Positions 15,105-22,732 of a stretch of DNA of 32,791 nt are shown one piece after another (the stretch's first letter is position 1; the number at the start of each line of letters is the position of its first letter). The DNA is from JAGTJU01 sp038257535. Lineage in GTDB: Bacteria > Myxococcota_A > Polyangia > Fen-1088. A program made the position numbers and the translations under genes. Under the pieces are notes generated by a model. It did not search any database. It was not told where the DNA came from and saw nothing but the letters and a program-made list of their open reading frames with translations. The stretch spans positions 1-32,791 of the forward strand of contig JBBSJE010000050.1 in NCBI GenBank assembly GCA_038257535.1. The letters run 5' to 3'.

Positions 15105-15494
15105 ATGGAAGCTGTTCAAGCCACCACGTCTGTTGAAGTTCCCCAGCCGCGCGCCGGCCGTCGACGCCGTTTCAGCAACACCGAAAAACGCTCCATATTG
15201 GACGAGGCGTCCGCCCCCGGCGAAAGCATTTCGTCGGTGGGCCGGCGTTACGCCTTGTCGGTTAGCCTTCTGTTTCGGTGGAAGCGCCAGCTCGAAGCGC
15301 TGCAAGGGACGGGGCGCCTTTCGCCGCGGGCGGCTTTAATCCAACGTTTGGCCGAGTTGGAACTGCAGCTCGACGCCGTGAAGGCCGAAAACACGCTTTT
15401 GCGCGACACCCTGGAAAGGTCTCGCCGCGAAGGTCGCGTGCTGGCGGTCCCCGCACGAAGCGCGGAGGACCTGCGCGCCAACGGCCGCGCCTAG
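15105..15494 (+). CDS. Orphan IS66/IS3 OrfA-like helix-turn-helix protein
   Basis: This is a 129-residue basic protein. The HTH_Tnp-like domain (about 20-62) contains RRRRFSNTEKRSILDEA, ISSVGRRYALSVSLLFRWKR. A Leu/Glu-rich coiled coil (75-105) follows, and the tail is Arg/Ala-rich. OrfA proteins of IS66 and IS3 elements bind the element ends and need a partner transposase. Here no partner ORF, no terminal inverted repeats and no target duplication are seen, so it is either a remnant or a domesticated DNA-binding protein. GGGAGA (15095-15100) sits at good spacing to the ATG at 15105; the earlier in-frame TTG at 15087 lacks such a site. It runs convergently into the next gene with a 6-base gap. 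Confidence 0.78.
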   Translation: MEAVQATTSVEVPQPRAGRRRRFSNTEKRSILDEASAPGESISSVGRRYALSVSLLFRWKRQLEALQGTGRLSPRAALIQRLAELELQLDAVKAENTLLRDTLERSRREGRVLAVPARSAEDLRANGRA

Positions 15495-15500
15495 GGGCGC

Positions 15501-17144
15501 TTACTTCTTGATTGTGACGTTCAACTTATTGTTGTGACGTACGCGCAGAAGGCCGCGTTTGCCGTCCATGGGTTGCCAGGTCCACCCTTCGGCCTTGTGC
15601 AGGTCTGCCACTTCTTGGAGGGCCACGTCTTGGCCATCACCGGCGCTAACCGCCTTCGGTCTGGCCGCCAGGTGGATCACCTCCGTGGCCGGCGCCTCGA
15701 ACGTGCGGTACTGGATCTGGTGCGGCTCGTATCGGATGCGGCTCACCACGCTGGTGCTTCGAAGAATGTGATCCTGATCGGCCGGAACCAAATCGGGGGA
15801 TGCCGCCATCGCGCGTAGATAGTGGCGCACAAAGTCGCCGTAGCCGTCGGTCATCCAAACGTCATCTTGTAGATAACGGTTCTTGCCATCCACATCAACC
15901 ATGTATGTGGCCCATGACAAGCGTCGCACGTTCTCAGCCTTGCGAGCCACGTCGCCGGTAAGCTCCGCAAACCGCAACTCCGCCGACGCTTGTCGGATTG
16001 TGTGGCTGTTGCCGGGCACGCGGAACGCCGTTTGTTCGTTGATGGCGACAACGCCGTAGCGCTTCCACTTGTCATTGGCCAGCTCCTTATGAACCCAGTC
16101 AAAGATGCCCTGAACCTCAGCGCGCCAGTTGGGAAACAATTCCAGGTTGTCCATCATGTACTCAGCAAACGTGATGGCGTTGATCTGGGTGTCTGACCAG
16201 CCGTCGATGTCCTCAAAGAACGGCCCCCATTTGTTGGTCTTGAGCGGGTACGCTTTCATCCACTTCATGATGGTGCCAGAGGCGCGCTTGTACGCCGCCG
16301 GATTGCCCAGCTTCATGCGGCTCAATTCAGCGAACAAACGCAAGGTTGGCGCCCAGTTGCTGGTGTACGAAGATCGCGCTTCTCCGTCTTTGTTGAAAAG
16401 CTTGCCCACTTGGCCGGTGACGGCGTGAACCTTAAACGGCATGGGTGAATTGTTGCCGTCGCCTGGCTTCGTTCGTGCGGCAAGGGTGTTGGCGATCGCA
16501 ATGGCCGTTTGCAGGTAGCGCGGAATCTCGGTGATTTTGTACAGAGCCAGAAGCTCCCACCCCAACGAACCGGCTTTGTCAGGTTGCGTATAACCCTCGC
16601 CCAGAATCATGTCGCCGTCATAATCGCCCGAATACACCAGCGTGTTGTAGGGGTAGGGAATGTTGGCCCATTTCGCTTTGGGCCCGGAAAAACCGTGCTG
16701 AATGTACCAGTCGGCCATGAAGCGCATGTTTTCAACCACGCGGCCGTAGCGAGGAAGCGTTTGGCCATCGTGGCTTTCGTTGCCCAGGTACTGATACAGC
16801 AAGGTCCACGATGACAAGGCCATCTGGATCTGATCGCCCCCGATGCCCCGGTGATCATCAGCCAACGGCCGCCAAACCTGATGGTTCATGTGGTAGGGCA
16901 GACCGTTGTAGTCCGCGGCCATGGTGTCCCAAAATTTCCAGGTGAGCCGAATCACGCTGTCGAACGCGCGGGCGGGATCATCATGCTGCCACGGCAAGAT
17001 CATTCCCTGCCGGTCAACGCGAATCGGGTGATACTGAAGCCGTTCGGCTTGTTTTCCGGCCGTTTGCGCGAAGCTGGCCGTTTGGCCCAGGGCTTGTGTG
17101 AGCGCGAGGGCGAGGCAAATCTTCGTGATAGAGGGCGGGGCCAT
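15501..17144 (-). CDS. Large secreted protein, alpha-helical toroid-like, possible carbohydrate-active enzyme
   Basis: This is a 547-residue protein read from the ATG at 17142-17144. A signal peptide (K8, hydrophobic 9-20, likely cleavage after SFA at 26) directs export. The mature chain is rich in Trp, Tyr, Asp and His and has repeated helical stretches, as in (alpha/alpha) toroid glycoside hydrolases and polysaccharide lyases. Conspicuous segments are YNTLVYSGDYDGDMILGEGY, EDIDGWSDTQINAITFAEYM and FRVPGNSHTIRQASAE. I do not recognise a specific family and cannot name catalytic residues. In-frame starts further upstream (ATG at 17168) are possible and would lengthen the signal region. It lies about 4.5 kb beyond the apiose-type operon on the other strand, so any link to pectin degradation is only a suggestion. 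Confidence 0.75.
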   Translation of the reverse strand: MAPPSITKICLALALTQALGQTASFAQTAGKQAERLQYHPIRVDRQGMILPWQHDDPARAFDSVIRLTWKFWDTMAADYNGLPYHMNHQVWRPLADDHRGIGGDQIQMALSSWTLLYQYLGNESHDGQTLPRYGRVVENMRFMADWYIQHGFSGPKAKWANIPYPYNTLVYSGDYDGDMILGEGYTQPDKAGSLGWELLALYKITEIPRYLQTAIAIANTLAARTKPGDGNNSPMPFKVHAVTGQVGKLFNKDGEARSSYTSNWAPTLRLFAELSRMKLGNPAAYKRASGTIMKWMKAYPLKTNKWGPFFEDIDGWSDTQINAITFAEYMMDNLELFPNWRAEVQGIFDWVHKELANDKWKRYGVVAINEQTAFRVPGNSHTIRQASAELRFAELTGDVARKAENVRRLSWATYMVDVDGKNRYLQDDVWMTDGYGDFVRHYLRAMAASPDLVPADQDHILRSTSVVSRIRYEPHQIQYRTFEAPATEVIHLAARPKAVSAGDGQDVALQEVADLHKAEGWTWQPMDGKRGLLRVRHNNKLNVTIKK

Positions 17145-17273
17145 GGCAAGCAGACTACCAGAGGCCATATAGACTTTGCGCTCATCGCGCTGGACGATCC
17201 GCCCCGGCGCCCCCTGCAAGAAGCCTAAGTCACACTTGGCGTTTATGGACAAAATCGGCTGAAGCGCGTGGAT

Positions 17274-17963
17274 TCAAACCCGCGCCTGCAGCTTGATGGC
17301 CATCCGCGCCAGCTCATCGCAGCGTTCGTTGTCCGCTATGCCTGCATGCGCCTCAACCTTGACGAAGCGGAGGTTGGGGTGCCCGCCCAGCGTCTCGCGC
17401 AACTGCGCGATGAGCTCCAGATTATCCTTGGCTTTCCATTGCTGCGCCAGAACGCCAATGGCGTAAGCGGAATCGGTGTGCACCGCCAGTGGTGTTTGCG
17501 GATCGAAGCCCAACTTCATGGCCATCTCGATGCCACGCACGATGGCCGTCAGCTCGGCGATGTTGTTGGTGCCCAGGCCCAAGTACTCGCCGCGTTCAAC
17601 CCGCTTGTTGCGCGCCACCACCACCATGCCAATGCCCATGGGCCCCGGGTTGCCGGTGCAGGCGCCATCGGTCCAGATTTGCACGGCGTTGGCCAGCGGT
17701 TTGCCTATCAAGTGGTCGGTTGACCCAATCCGCGTTTTGTCGCGTCCGGGTTCGGTGCTGGCTTTGCGCTTGGGCGCCGCCTCGGCAATCACCTCGCCGG
17801 GAGCTAGCGGCACGAGATTGCGCGGTGAAGCGCGATAGACCTTCCGATCTTCCTCGCGGTACTTCATTTCGGCGCGCCCCTCATCGTCCAGCACCGGCGC
17901 GCCATGGTCGTTGGTGTTAACCCAAACAACTTGGTCCTTGAAGCGCATCCTTTGCCACGGCAT
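17274..17963 (-). CDS. rnhA: Ribonuclease HI with N-terminal extension
   Basis: This 229-residue protein has a C-terminal RNase HI domain (about 93-229) with the full catalytic set: D99 in WTDGACTGNPG, E137 in NNIAELTA, D164 in HTDSAYAI and D216 in NERCDELA, plus the His loop at H206. It would cleave the RNA strand of RNA/DNA hybrids such as R-loops and primers in a metal-dependent way. The first 90 residues (VVWVNTNDHGAPVLDDEG, YREEDRKVYRASPRNL) form an extra small domain unlike the viroplasmin-type hybrid-binding domain; its role is unknown. The start could be ATG 17963 or the in-frame ATG at 17948; neither has a strong Shine-Dalgarno. It is divergent from the lipoprotein at 18052. Confidence 0.95.
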   Translation of the reverse strand: MPWQRMRFKDQVVWVNTNDHGAPVLDDEGRAEMKYREEDRKVYRASPRNLVPLAPGEVIAEAAPKRKASTEPGRDKTRIGSTDHLIGKPLANAVQIWTDGACTGNPGPMGIGMVVVARNKRVERGEYLGLGTNNIAELTAIVRGIEMAMKLGFDPQTPLAVHTDSAYAIGVLAQQWKAKDNLELIAQLRETLGGHPNLRFVKVEAHAGIADNERCDELARMAIKLQARV

Positions 17964-18051
17964 GAAGCGCGCACTATAGCAACGCCCGCCACGCAAGCGC
18001 GGGTGATTGAGCCGCGACGACGCGGCTGGCTCTGGTAATCTGGTGGCTGCT

Positions 18052-19065
18052 ATGGGTCTCCCGTTTTGCCGTGCTTGTGCGGCTCTTGTGCTTTTGTGGG
18101 CGGCTGTGCTGACCGCAGGGTGCCAGGGCTGCCAAAAACCAGCTCCAGATCAGGTGGATCCAGCGCTTTTGCTGCTGCCAAAGCAAACCCAGACCGTGAT
18201 TTCTTTTGATGTGCGCCAACTGCGGCAGTCATCGTTGTGGGCGGTGCTGATGGGCCAGGGTGAACGGGCGCTGCAACATCACAAGCTGCTGGACACCATC
18301 AGCGCCCGTACGGGCTGGGACCCGCTGCGGGACATTCAGCGATTGGTGGTGGCCTTCCCCGAAAACGCCCGCGAAGCGGGGCAATTCGCCATCGTGATCT
18401 ACGGCGAGAATTTTGACGAGCGGCGGCTTGTGGCGTTCGCGCGAGATCAAGCAAGCCTTTCGGGCATTGCCATCACACAAGCGGAGCTGGCCGGTCAACG
18501 TGCCTGGGTCGCGCATACGTCGCCTGTGCGGCAGACGGGTTTTTTCGTTGGTAAGGATGTGTTCGTCTTGGGTGGTGGCCCGTGGGGCCAAAGTTTGGCC
18601 GCGTTGGCATCGCAACCTTGGAAGGCCAGCGCCGCGGGTGCCGAAGAGTTTTCAAACTTGTGCCGTCGCGCGGGTTTGGGGCACGCCGCGTGGCTGGCCT
18701 CGATCGTGCCCAGCGCCGTGCGCACGCAGTTGGCGGCGGACGCGCGGTTTGAGGCGGCGTCCACGGTGTCGCGTGTCACCATCTCTCTAAGCCTTGAAAA
18801 CGGCCTTGGTATTTTGGGGCGAGCGGAATTGTCCACCGCCGAACATGCGGCCAGCTTGGCGTCACAGCTGCAACGTTTTGCCCTGGAGGCGCGGCAAAGC
18901 CCGCAGGTGTTGTTGTTGGGCTTGGGGCCCTGGTTGCAGGGCGTGCGTGTGGTGGCGGAGGGGCCGCAAGTAACGGCCCATGTTCAGCTGTCGCCCGATC
19001 AAACCCAAACTCTGATCGAGCGATTGACGGGATTGTTGGCGTTGCCTCAAATGCACCGGCCTTGA
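18052..19065 (+). CDS. Predicted lipoprotein, function unknown
   Basis: This is a 337-residue protein with a hydrophobic signal (9-20) and lipobox LTAGC (C24), then a second CQGC-type Cys pattern. The mature domain (about 40-330) alternates strands and helices (TQTVISFDVRQLRQSSLW, DPLRDIQRLVVAFPEN, GLGILGRAEL). I see no catalytic motif. The sequence resembles the widespread, uncharacterised myxobacterial lipoproteins that look like periplasmic scaffolds, but I do not recognise a named family. The start at 18052 was chosen because it gives a compact signal peptide; a longer in-frame reading from 18007 would add polar residues ahead of it. The methyltransferase-fusion gene follows 35 bases later on the same strand, so co-transcription is possible. 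Confidence 0.7.
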   Translation: MGLPFCRACAALVLLWAAVLTAGCQGCQKPAPDQVDPALLLLPKQTQTVISFDVRQLRQSSLWAVLMGQGERALQHHKLLDTISARTGWDPLRDIQRLVVAFPENAREAGQFAIVIYGENFDERRLVAFARDQASLSGIAITQAELAGQRAWVAHTSPVRQTGFFVGKDVFVLGGGPWGQSLAALASQPWKASAAGAEEFSNLCRRAGLGHAAWLASIVPSAVRTQLAADARFEAASTVSRVTISLSLENGLGILGRAELSTAEHAASLASQLQRFALEARQSPQVLLLGLGPWLQGVRVVAEGPQVTAHVQLSPDQTQTLIERLTGLLALPQMHRP

Positions 19066-19100
19066 GGAGCCCGGCTGGTATGGAAAGATGAATCCGTGCC

Positions 19101-20747
19101 GTGACAGGCCCACCCGCGTACGGCATTCTGCGGCCCGTGTCGCGTGCACCGGAGGAATTGCGTGAACGAATCATGGGGCGTGGCTTCACGCCGTCCGTGC
19201 GCGACCTTGAAGGGCTGCTTGTTCTTGCCGCGGATTCCGATCGAGACGTGGGCAAAAGCGCCGTGCGTGCGTTGGTGCGTTTGGGGCCACCGGCATTGGC
19301 GTCCGCGCAGGCCATGTTTGCAACGGCCACGCCGCCTTTACGCGCGCGGTTGGTGGACGTCATCGCGAAGGTCGACGCGCAAGTGTCGTGGCTTCAAAGT
19401 TTGTTGACCGATCATGATGGGGCAACCCGCCGTCGCGCGGCCTCGCATCTGGGCAAGTTGGTTGATCTATCGCCAGAACAAGCGCGCGAGACGGAAGCGG
19501 CGCTCACGCGCGTCATGACCCACAGCCGTGACGCGGCCGATCGGCGTGCCTTCGCCGAAGCCCTGGGGCGGTTGGCAAGCGCATCCGCGCTGGGCACGCT
19601 GGCCGACGCCCTTGGCACGGAGGGACTCGACGGAAAACGTCTGGCCACAGCGCGGGTGCGGATCAAGCAGCGCGCGGCCCGGCAGCTTCCGTCACGGGTG
19701 GATCTGCGGGCGGAGGTGCCGGAACCCACGCCGGTGTTGTTGCACGTGCGCGCTGGGCTTGAGCCCTTGCTGCTTGAAGAGCTTGCTGGCGTCTCGGCGC
19801 TTGTGGAATCGGCGCGCGAGGTGGGGCGGGGGCGTGTGCGGGTTGTTTGGCAAGGCCCGATGGCGCCATTGTTTTCCGCGCGCACGTTTTTGCACTTGGG
19901 CTTTCCTGTGCCCACCCCCAGCGGCATGCTGGCTGTGGACGCCGTGGTCCACGCGCTGACTTCGCCCGCCACGCAACGGTTGCTGCGTGCATTAACCCAA
20001 GGCCCCGTGCGCTACCGGTTGGCGTGGGCCGCCCGTGGACATCGCAAACCTCATACCGAAGCCGTGGCCGCGCGGGTCGAGGCGGCGGTGCCCTGGTTGA
20101 TCAACGATGCCACGCAAGCGCCGTGGGAGGTTGTGGTGAGCGAGAGCGAGGGCAAATCGGGCAGGCGCACCTTCGTGGAACTATGGCCGAAGCGGCTTGA
20201 CGATCCGCGCTTCAACTACCGCAAACAAACGATGCCCGCTTCGTCTCATCCCACCATCGCCGCCGCGCTTGTGCGGGTGGCCGGGGTGAAGCCTGCCGAT
20301 GTGGTGTGGGATCCGTTTGCGGGAACGGGCATGGAGTTGATTGAACGCGGTCTTGCGGGTCGCTATGGCGAGTTGTGGGGCACCGACGTGGATCCTCAGG
20401 CGGTGGCCGCCGCACGTGAGAATCTGCAGGCCGCAGGCGTTGAGGCACAAATCATCGAGCAAGACGCACGCACGTTTTCGCCACCCACCAAGCTAGATTT
20501 GGTGCTGACGAACCCACCGTTTGGGCAACGCGTGCCCGTGCAAGGCGGGGTGGAGACGTTGTTAGAAGAAGTTCTAGGCCATGCCGTGACGCTGTTGGCG
20601 CCGCGCGGCCGCGTGGTGTTAATCACCCCGCGTGTGCACACCACCGCGCGGGTGCTGTCACAAGCGGGTCTTGTGCGCCAGCGGCAATTGCCGGTTGATG
20701 TGGGCGGCTTCTCCGCCCACCTTGAGTTGTGGCAACGCCTGCCTTAG
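19101..20747 (+). CDS. HEAT-repeat / RNA methyltransferase fusion (UPF0020, Trm14/RlmL-like)
   Basis: This 548-residue protein has two parts. Residues about 20-200 are helical HEAT/armadillo-like repeats (RDVGKSAVRALVRLGPPALA, TRRRAASHLGKLVD, ASALGTLADALG). Residues about 370-548 are a SAM-dependent methyltransferase: FNYRKQTMPASSHPT, motif I DPFAGTG (404-410) and motif IV TNPPFG (470-475). NPPFG marks enzymes that methylate an exocyclic or ring nitrogen, most often N2-guanine in rRNA or tRNA in this branch. The middle (210-370) may hold a THUMP-like or target-binding domain, not certain. Translation starts at GTG 19101. The stop overlaps the convergent surface-protein gene tail to tail by three bases. 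Confidence 0.85.
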   Translation: MTGPPAYGILRPVSRAPEELRERIMGRGFTPSVRDLEGLLVLAADSDRDVGKSAVRALVRLGPPALASAQAMFATATPPLRARLVDVIAKVDAQVSWLQSLLTDHDGATRRRAASHLGKLVDLSPEQARETEAALTRVMTHSRDAADRRAFAEALGRLASASALGTLADALGTEGLDGKRLATARVRIKQRAARQLPSRVDLRAEVPEPTPVLLHVRAGLEPLLLEELAGVSALVESAREVGRGRVRVVWQGPMAPLFSARTFLHLGFPVPTPSGMLAVDAVVHALTSPATQRLLRALTQGPVRYRLAWAARGHRKPHTEAVAARVEAAVPWLINDATQAPWEVVVSESEGKSGRRTFVELWPKRLDDPRFNYRKQTMPASSHPTIAAALVRVAGVKPADVVWDPFAGTGMELIERGLAGRYGELWGTDVDPQAVAAARENLQAAGVEAQIIEQDARTFSPPTKLDLVLTNPPFGQRVPVQGGVETLLEEVLGHAVTLLAPRGRVVLITPRVHTTARVLSQAGLVRQRQLPVDVGGFSAHLELWQRLP

Positions 20748-22732
20748 GGCGCCGTGTTCGAGCAACAGCGAAAGCCGCTGTTGCCAAATCGGAAGTCGTC
20801 GCCCACCGCCAGGAAGGAGAACTGGCAGGTGGCCCCTTCCAGCACGGTGTCGTAGCTGCCGCCCCGCAAAGGGTTCACCCCGGCGGTTCGCGCTTGTGTC
20901 CACTCCCGCACGTTGCCCGTGAGGTCGAAGATCTGCGCGTTGGCCCCCCAGTTGGCGTGGCAGGTGGCCGATGCGCCCGTAGACATGGCGGCGCCCACGC
21001 CCCGTTCATAAACGTTGCATGTGTTGTTGGCGCTCGTGGTGCAGGCGGTGGCGAACGACCATGTGCAGGCCTGCGCGGCAGAGGTTTCGCAGGCACGTTG
21101 CCACTCTTGTTCGCTGCACAGGCGCTTGCCAGCGGCGGCGCAAGCGGCTGCGGCCTCAGCGGCCGTAACATTTGTCCATGGCAGCGCGGCAGGTTTGGAG
21201 CATGCGCGGGCGGTGGAATTGCCAGGCTTTGTTGCGTCAGCATCTGGTCGAGACGCCTCGAAGGCATCCATGTAAACCGTGCTCATGATCGGGCCGCCCG
21301 AGATGGCCACCATTGCGTCTTTGACCCGCGCGGCGTCCTCAGCGCCTGCGTTGTCCACGATGCCATCGCAGTTGTCGTCTTTGCCGTTGCATTGTTCGGC
21401 GGCGGGGGCGGCTCCCGGCTGATCCACCAGGCAGGTCACACCTTGCCCGCCGGCGCTGCAGACAAACTTGCCTTTGCCTTGGCACACGCCCTGCTTGTCA
21501 TCGGCGCAGGCAATCGCGGGGGTGGCCGTGCACGATCCGCCAGCGGCTGAAGGTTTCAAACCCACTTGCGGGAAAGTTTCGTCGATACAGCCGTCGCAGT
21601 CATTGTCTTTGCCATCACAGCGGGTTTCATTGCTCACGATTTGGTTCGGCGCGGTCAACTCCACATGGCTGCCGTAATTGCAAACCCATCCGCCGTTCTT
21701 GCACTCGGGCGCGGCGCCCGCACACTCGCCTTTTTGCTGACAGAAGTTTATTACCGCTACAAGGCTGTCGTCGGCAGCGTCGACCTTTCCATCGCAGTCA
21801 TTGTCTATGCCATCACAAACCTCAGCCGCCCCCAAAAAGCCACCCGGGCAAGCGAGTTCACAACCGTTTTCTGATTTGCCATCGGCGTTGGCAAACCCGA
21901 ACGCGCACGCCAGCACGCTGCAGCCGCCTTGCACACATGTACCGGTGGCGTTGCTCAGCGCCAAGCAGTTGGCGTTGCAAGCACCGCAGTGCCTTGGGTC
22001 GTCGCTTGCGCCTATGCCGGGCACATCGTCCACCATGCCATTGCAGTCGTTGTCGAAGCCATCGCAGATTTCCACGCCGCCGTTGCTCTTGGCGCATTCA
22101 CAGCCATCGGCGGCCACGCCATTGGCGTCTTCGAAGCCCGCAGTGCAAGCGCCACGAACGCACATTTTGTCGCTGCACGATGCCGTTGCGTTTAAGAAGG
22201 TGCAAGCGATGCCGCAGCCGCCACAGTTGTTCACATCGTTGTTGAGATCTGTGCCTTCGTCGGTCAAGCCGTTGCAATTGTTGTCTTTGCCATCGCACAC
22301 TTCGGCGCCGCCATTGCTGGCGGTGCACTGATACTCGCATCCCGTCTCAGGAAGGTTGTCCAGGTCAACAAAGCCGGGCAAACAATCTCCGCGCGCACAA
22401 ACGCTGGCGGCACAAAGGGGCAGGGCGTTGGGGAAACTGCACACCGAGCCACATGCGCCACAGTTGGCAGGATCATCGGCCAGGCTGGCGCTGCAAGCGT
22501 CAGCGGGTGTTTGGGCATCGGGCGTTGTGCCCCCGGTGCCCGCGGTGCCACCCGTTCCCTGCATGCCGGCTGTGCCACCACCGTCCACAGGGGGGACGAA
22601 GGGGCCGCCATCGCCAGGCGGCGTGATGGCGCCCGCTTCAACCACCAGCACCGTGGCCGAGCGCTCTTCACAAGCGGCCATCAGCAACACACACGCGATC
22701 GCCAAAACGCGCATCGTTCGCGAATTCTTCAT
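20744..22732 (-). CDS. Lipoprotein with MopE-like metal-binding motifs and C-terminal FGE-sulfatase-like domain
   Basis: This is a 662-residue protein. A signal with MAAC (C21) indicates lipid anchoring; a Gly/Thr/Pro linker (about 30-75) follows. Five C-D/N-G-x-D-x-x-C-x-G motifs (EVCDGKDNNCNG and variants) lie in a Cys- and Asp-rich region, the signature of MopE-like metal-binding motifs that probably bind calcium. The last 170 residues form a formylglycine-generating-enzyme (SUMF1/FGE) fold: AGKRLCSEQEWQRACE, LTGNVREWTQ, LRGGSY and the ending GFRCC. Most proteins of this FGE type are structural or ligand-binding, so enzymatic oxidation is not claimed. A GGGAGGGG site precedes the start, and the ATGA overlap (22729-22732) couples it to the giant surface protein upstream, suggesting they act together at the cell surface. 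Confidence 0.85.
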   Translation of the reverse strand: MKNSRTMRVLAIACVLLMAACEERSATVLVVEAGAITPPGDGGPFVPPVDGGGTAGMQGTGGTAGTGGTTPDAQTPADACSASLADDPANCGACGSVCSFPNALPLCAASVCARGDCLPGFVDLDNLPETGCEYQCTASNGGAEVCDGKDNNCNGLTDEGTDLNNDVNNCGGCGIACTFLNATASCSDKMCVRGACTAGFEDANGVAADGCECAKSNGGVEICDGFDNDCNGMVDDVPGIGASDDPRHCGACNANCLALSNATGTCVQGGCSVLACAFGFANADGKSENGCELACPGGFLGAAEVCDGIDNDCDGKVDAADDSLVAVINFCQQKGECAGAAPECKNGGWVCNYGSHVELTAPNQIVSNETRCDGKDNDCDGCIDETFPQVGLKPSAAGGSCTATPAIACADDKQGVCQGKGKFVCSAGGQGVTCLVDQPGAAPAAEQCNGKDDNCDGIVDNAGAEDAARVKDAMVAISGGPIMSTVYMDAFEASRPDADATKPGNSTARACSKPAALPWTNVTAAEAAAACAAAGKRLCSEQEWQRACETSAAQACTWSFATACTTSANNTCNVYERGVGAAMSTGASATCHANWGANAQIFDLTGNVREWTQARTAGVNPLRGGSYDTVLEGATCQFSFLAVGDDFRFGNSGFRCCSNTAP
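21353..22300 (-). repeat. Five dispersed MopE-type motif repeats in the lipoprotein gene
   Basis: About 45-base units encoding C-D/N-G-x-D-x-x-C-x-G-x-x-D-D/E recur near 21353, 21580, 21776, 22028 and 22258 (minus strand), spaced 195-250 bases apart. They share codon-level similarity with one another and with the units in the next gene upstream. Confidence 0.8.
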
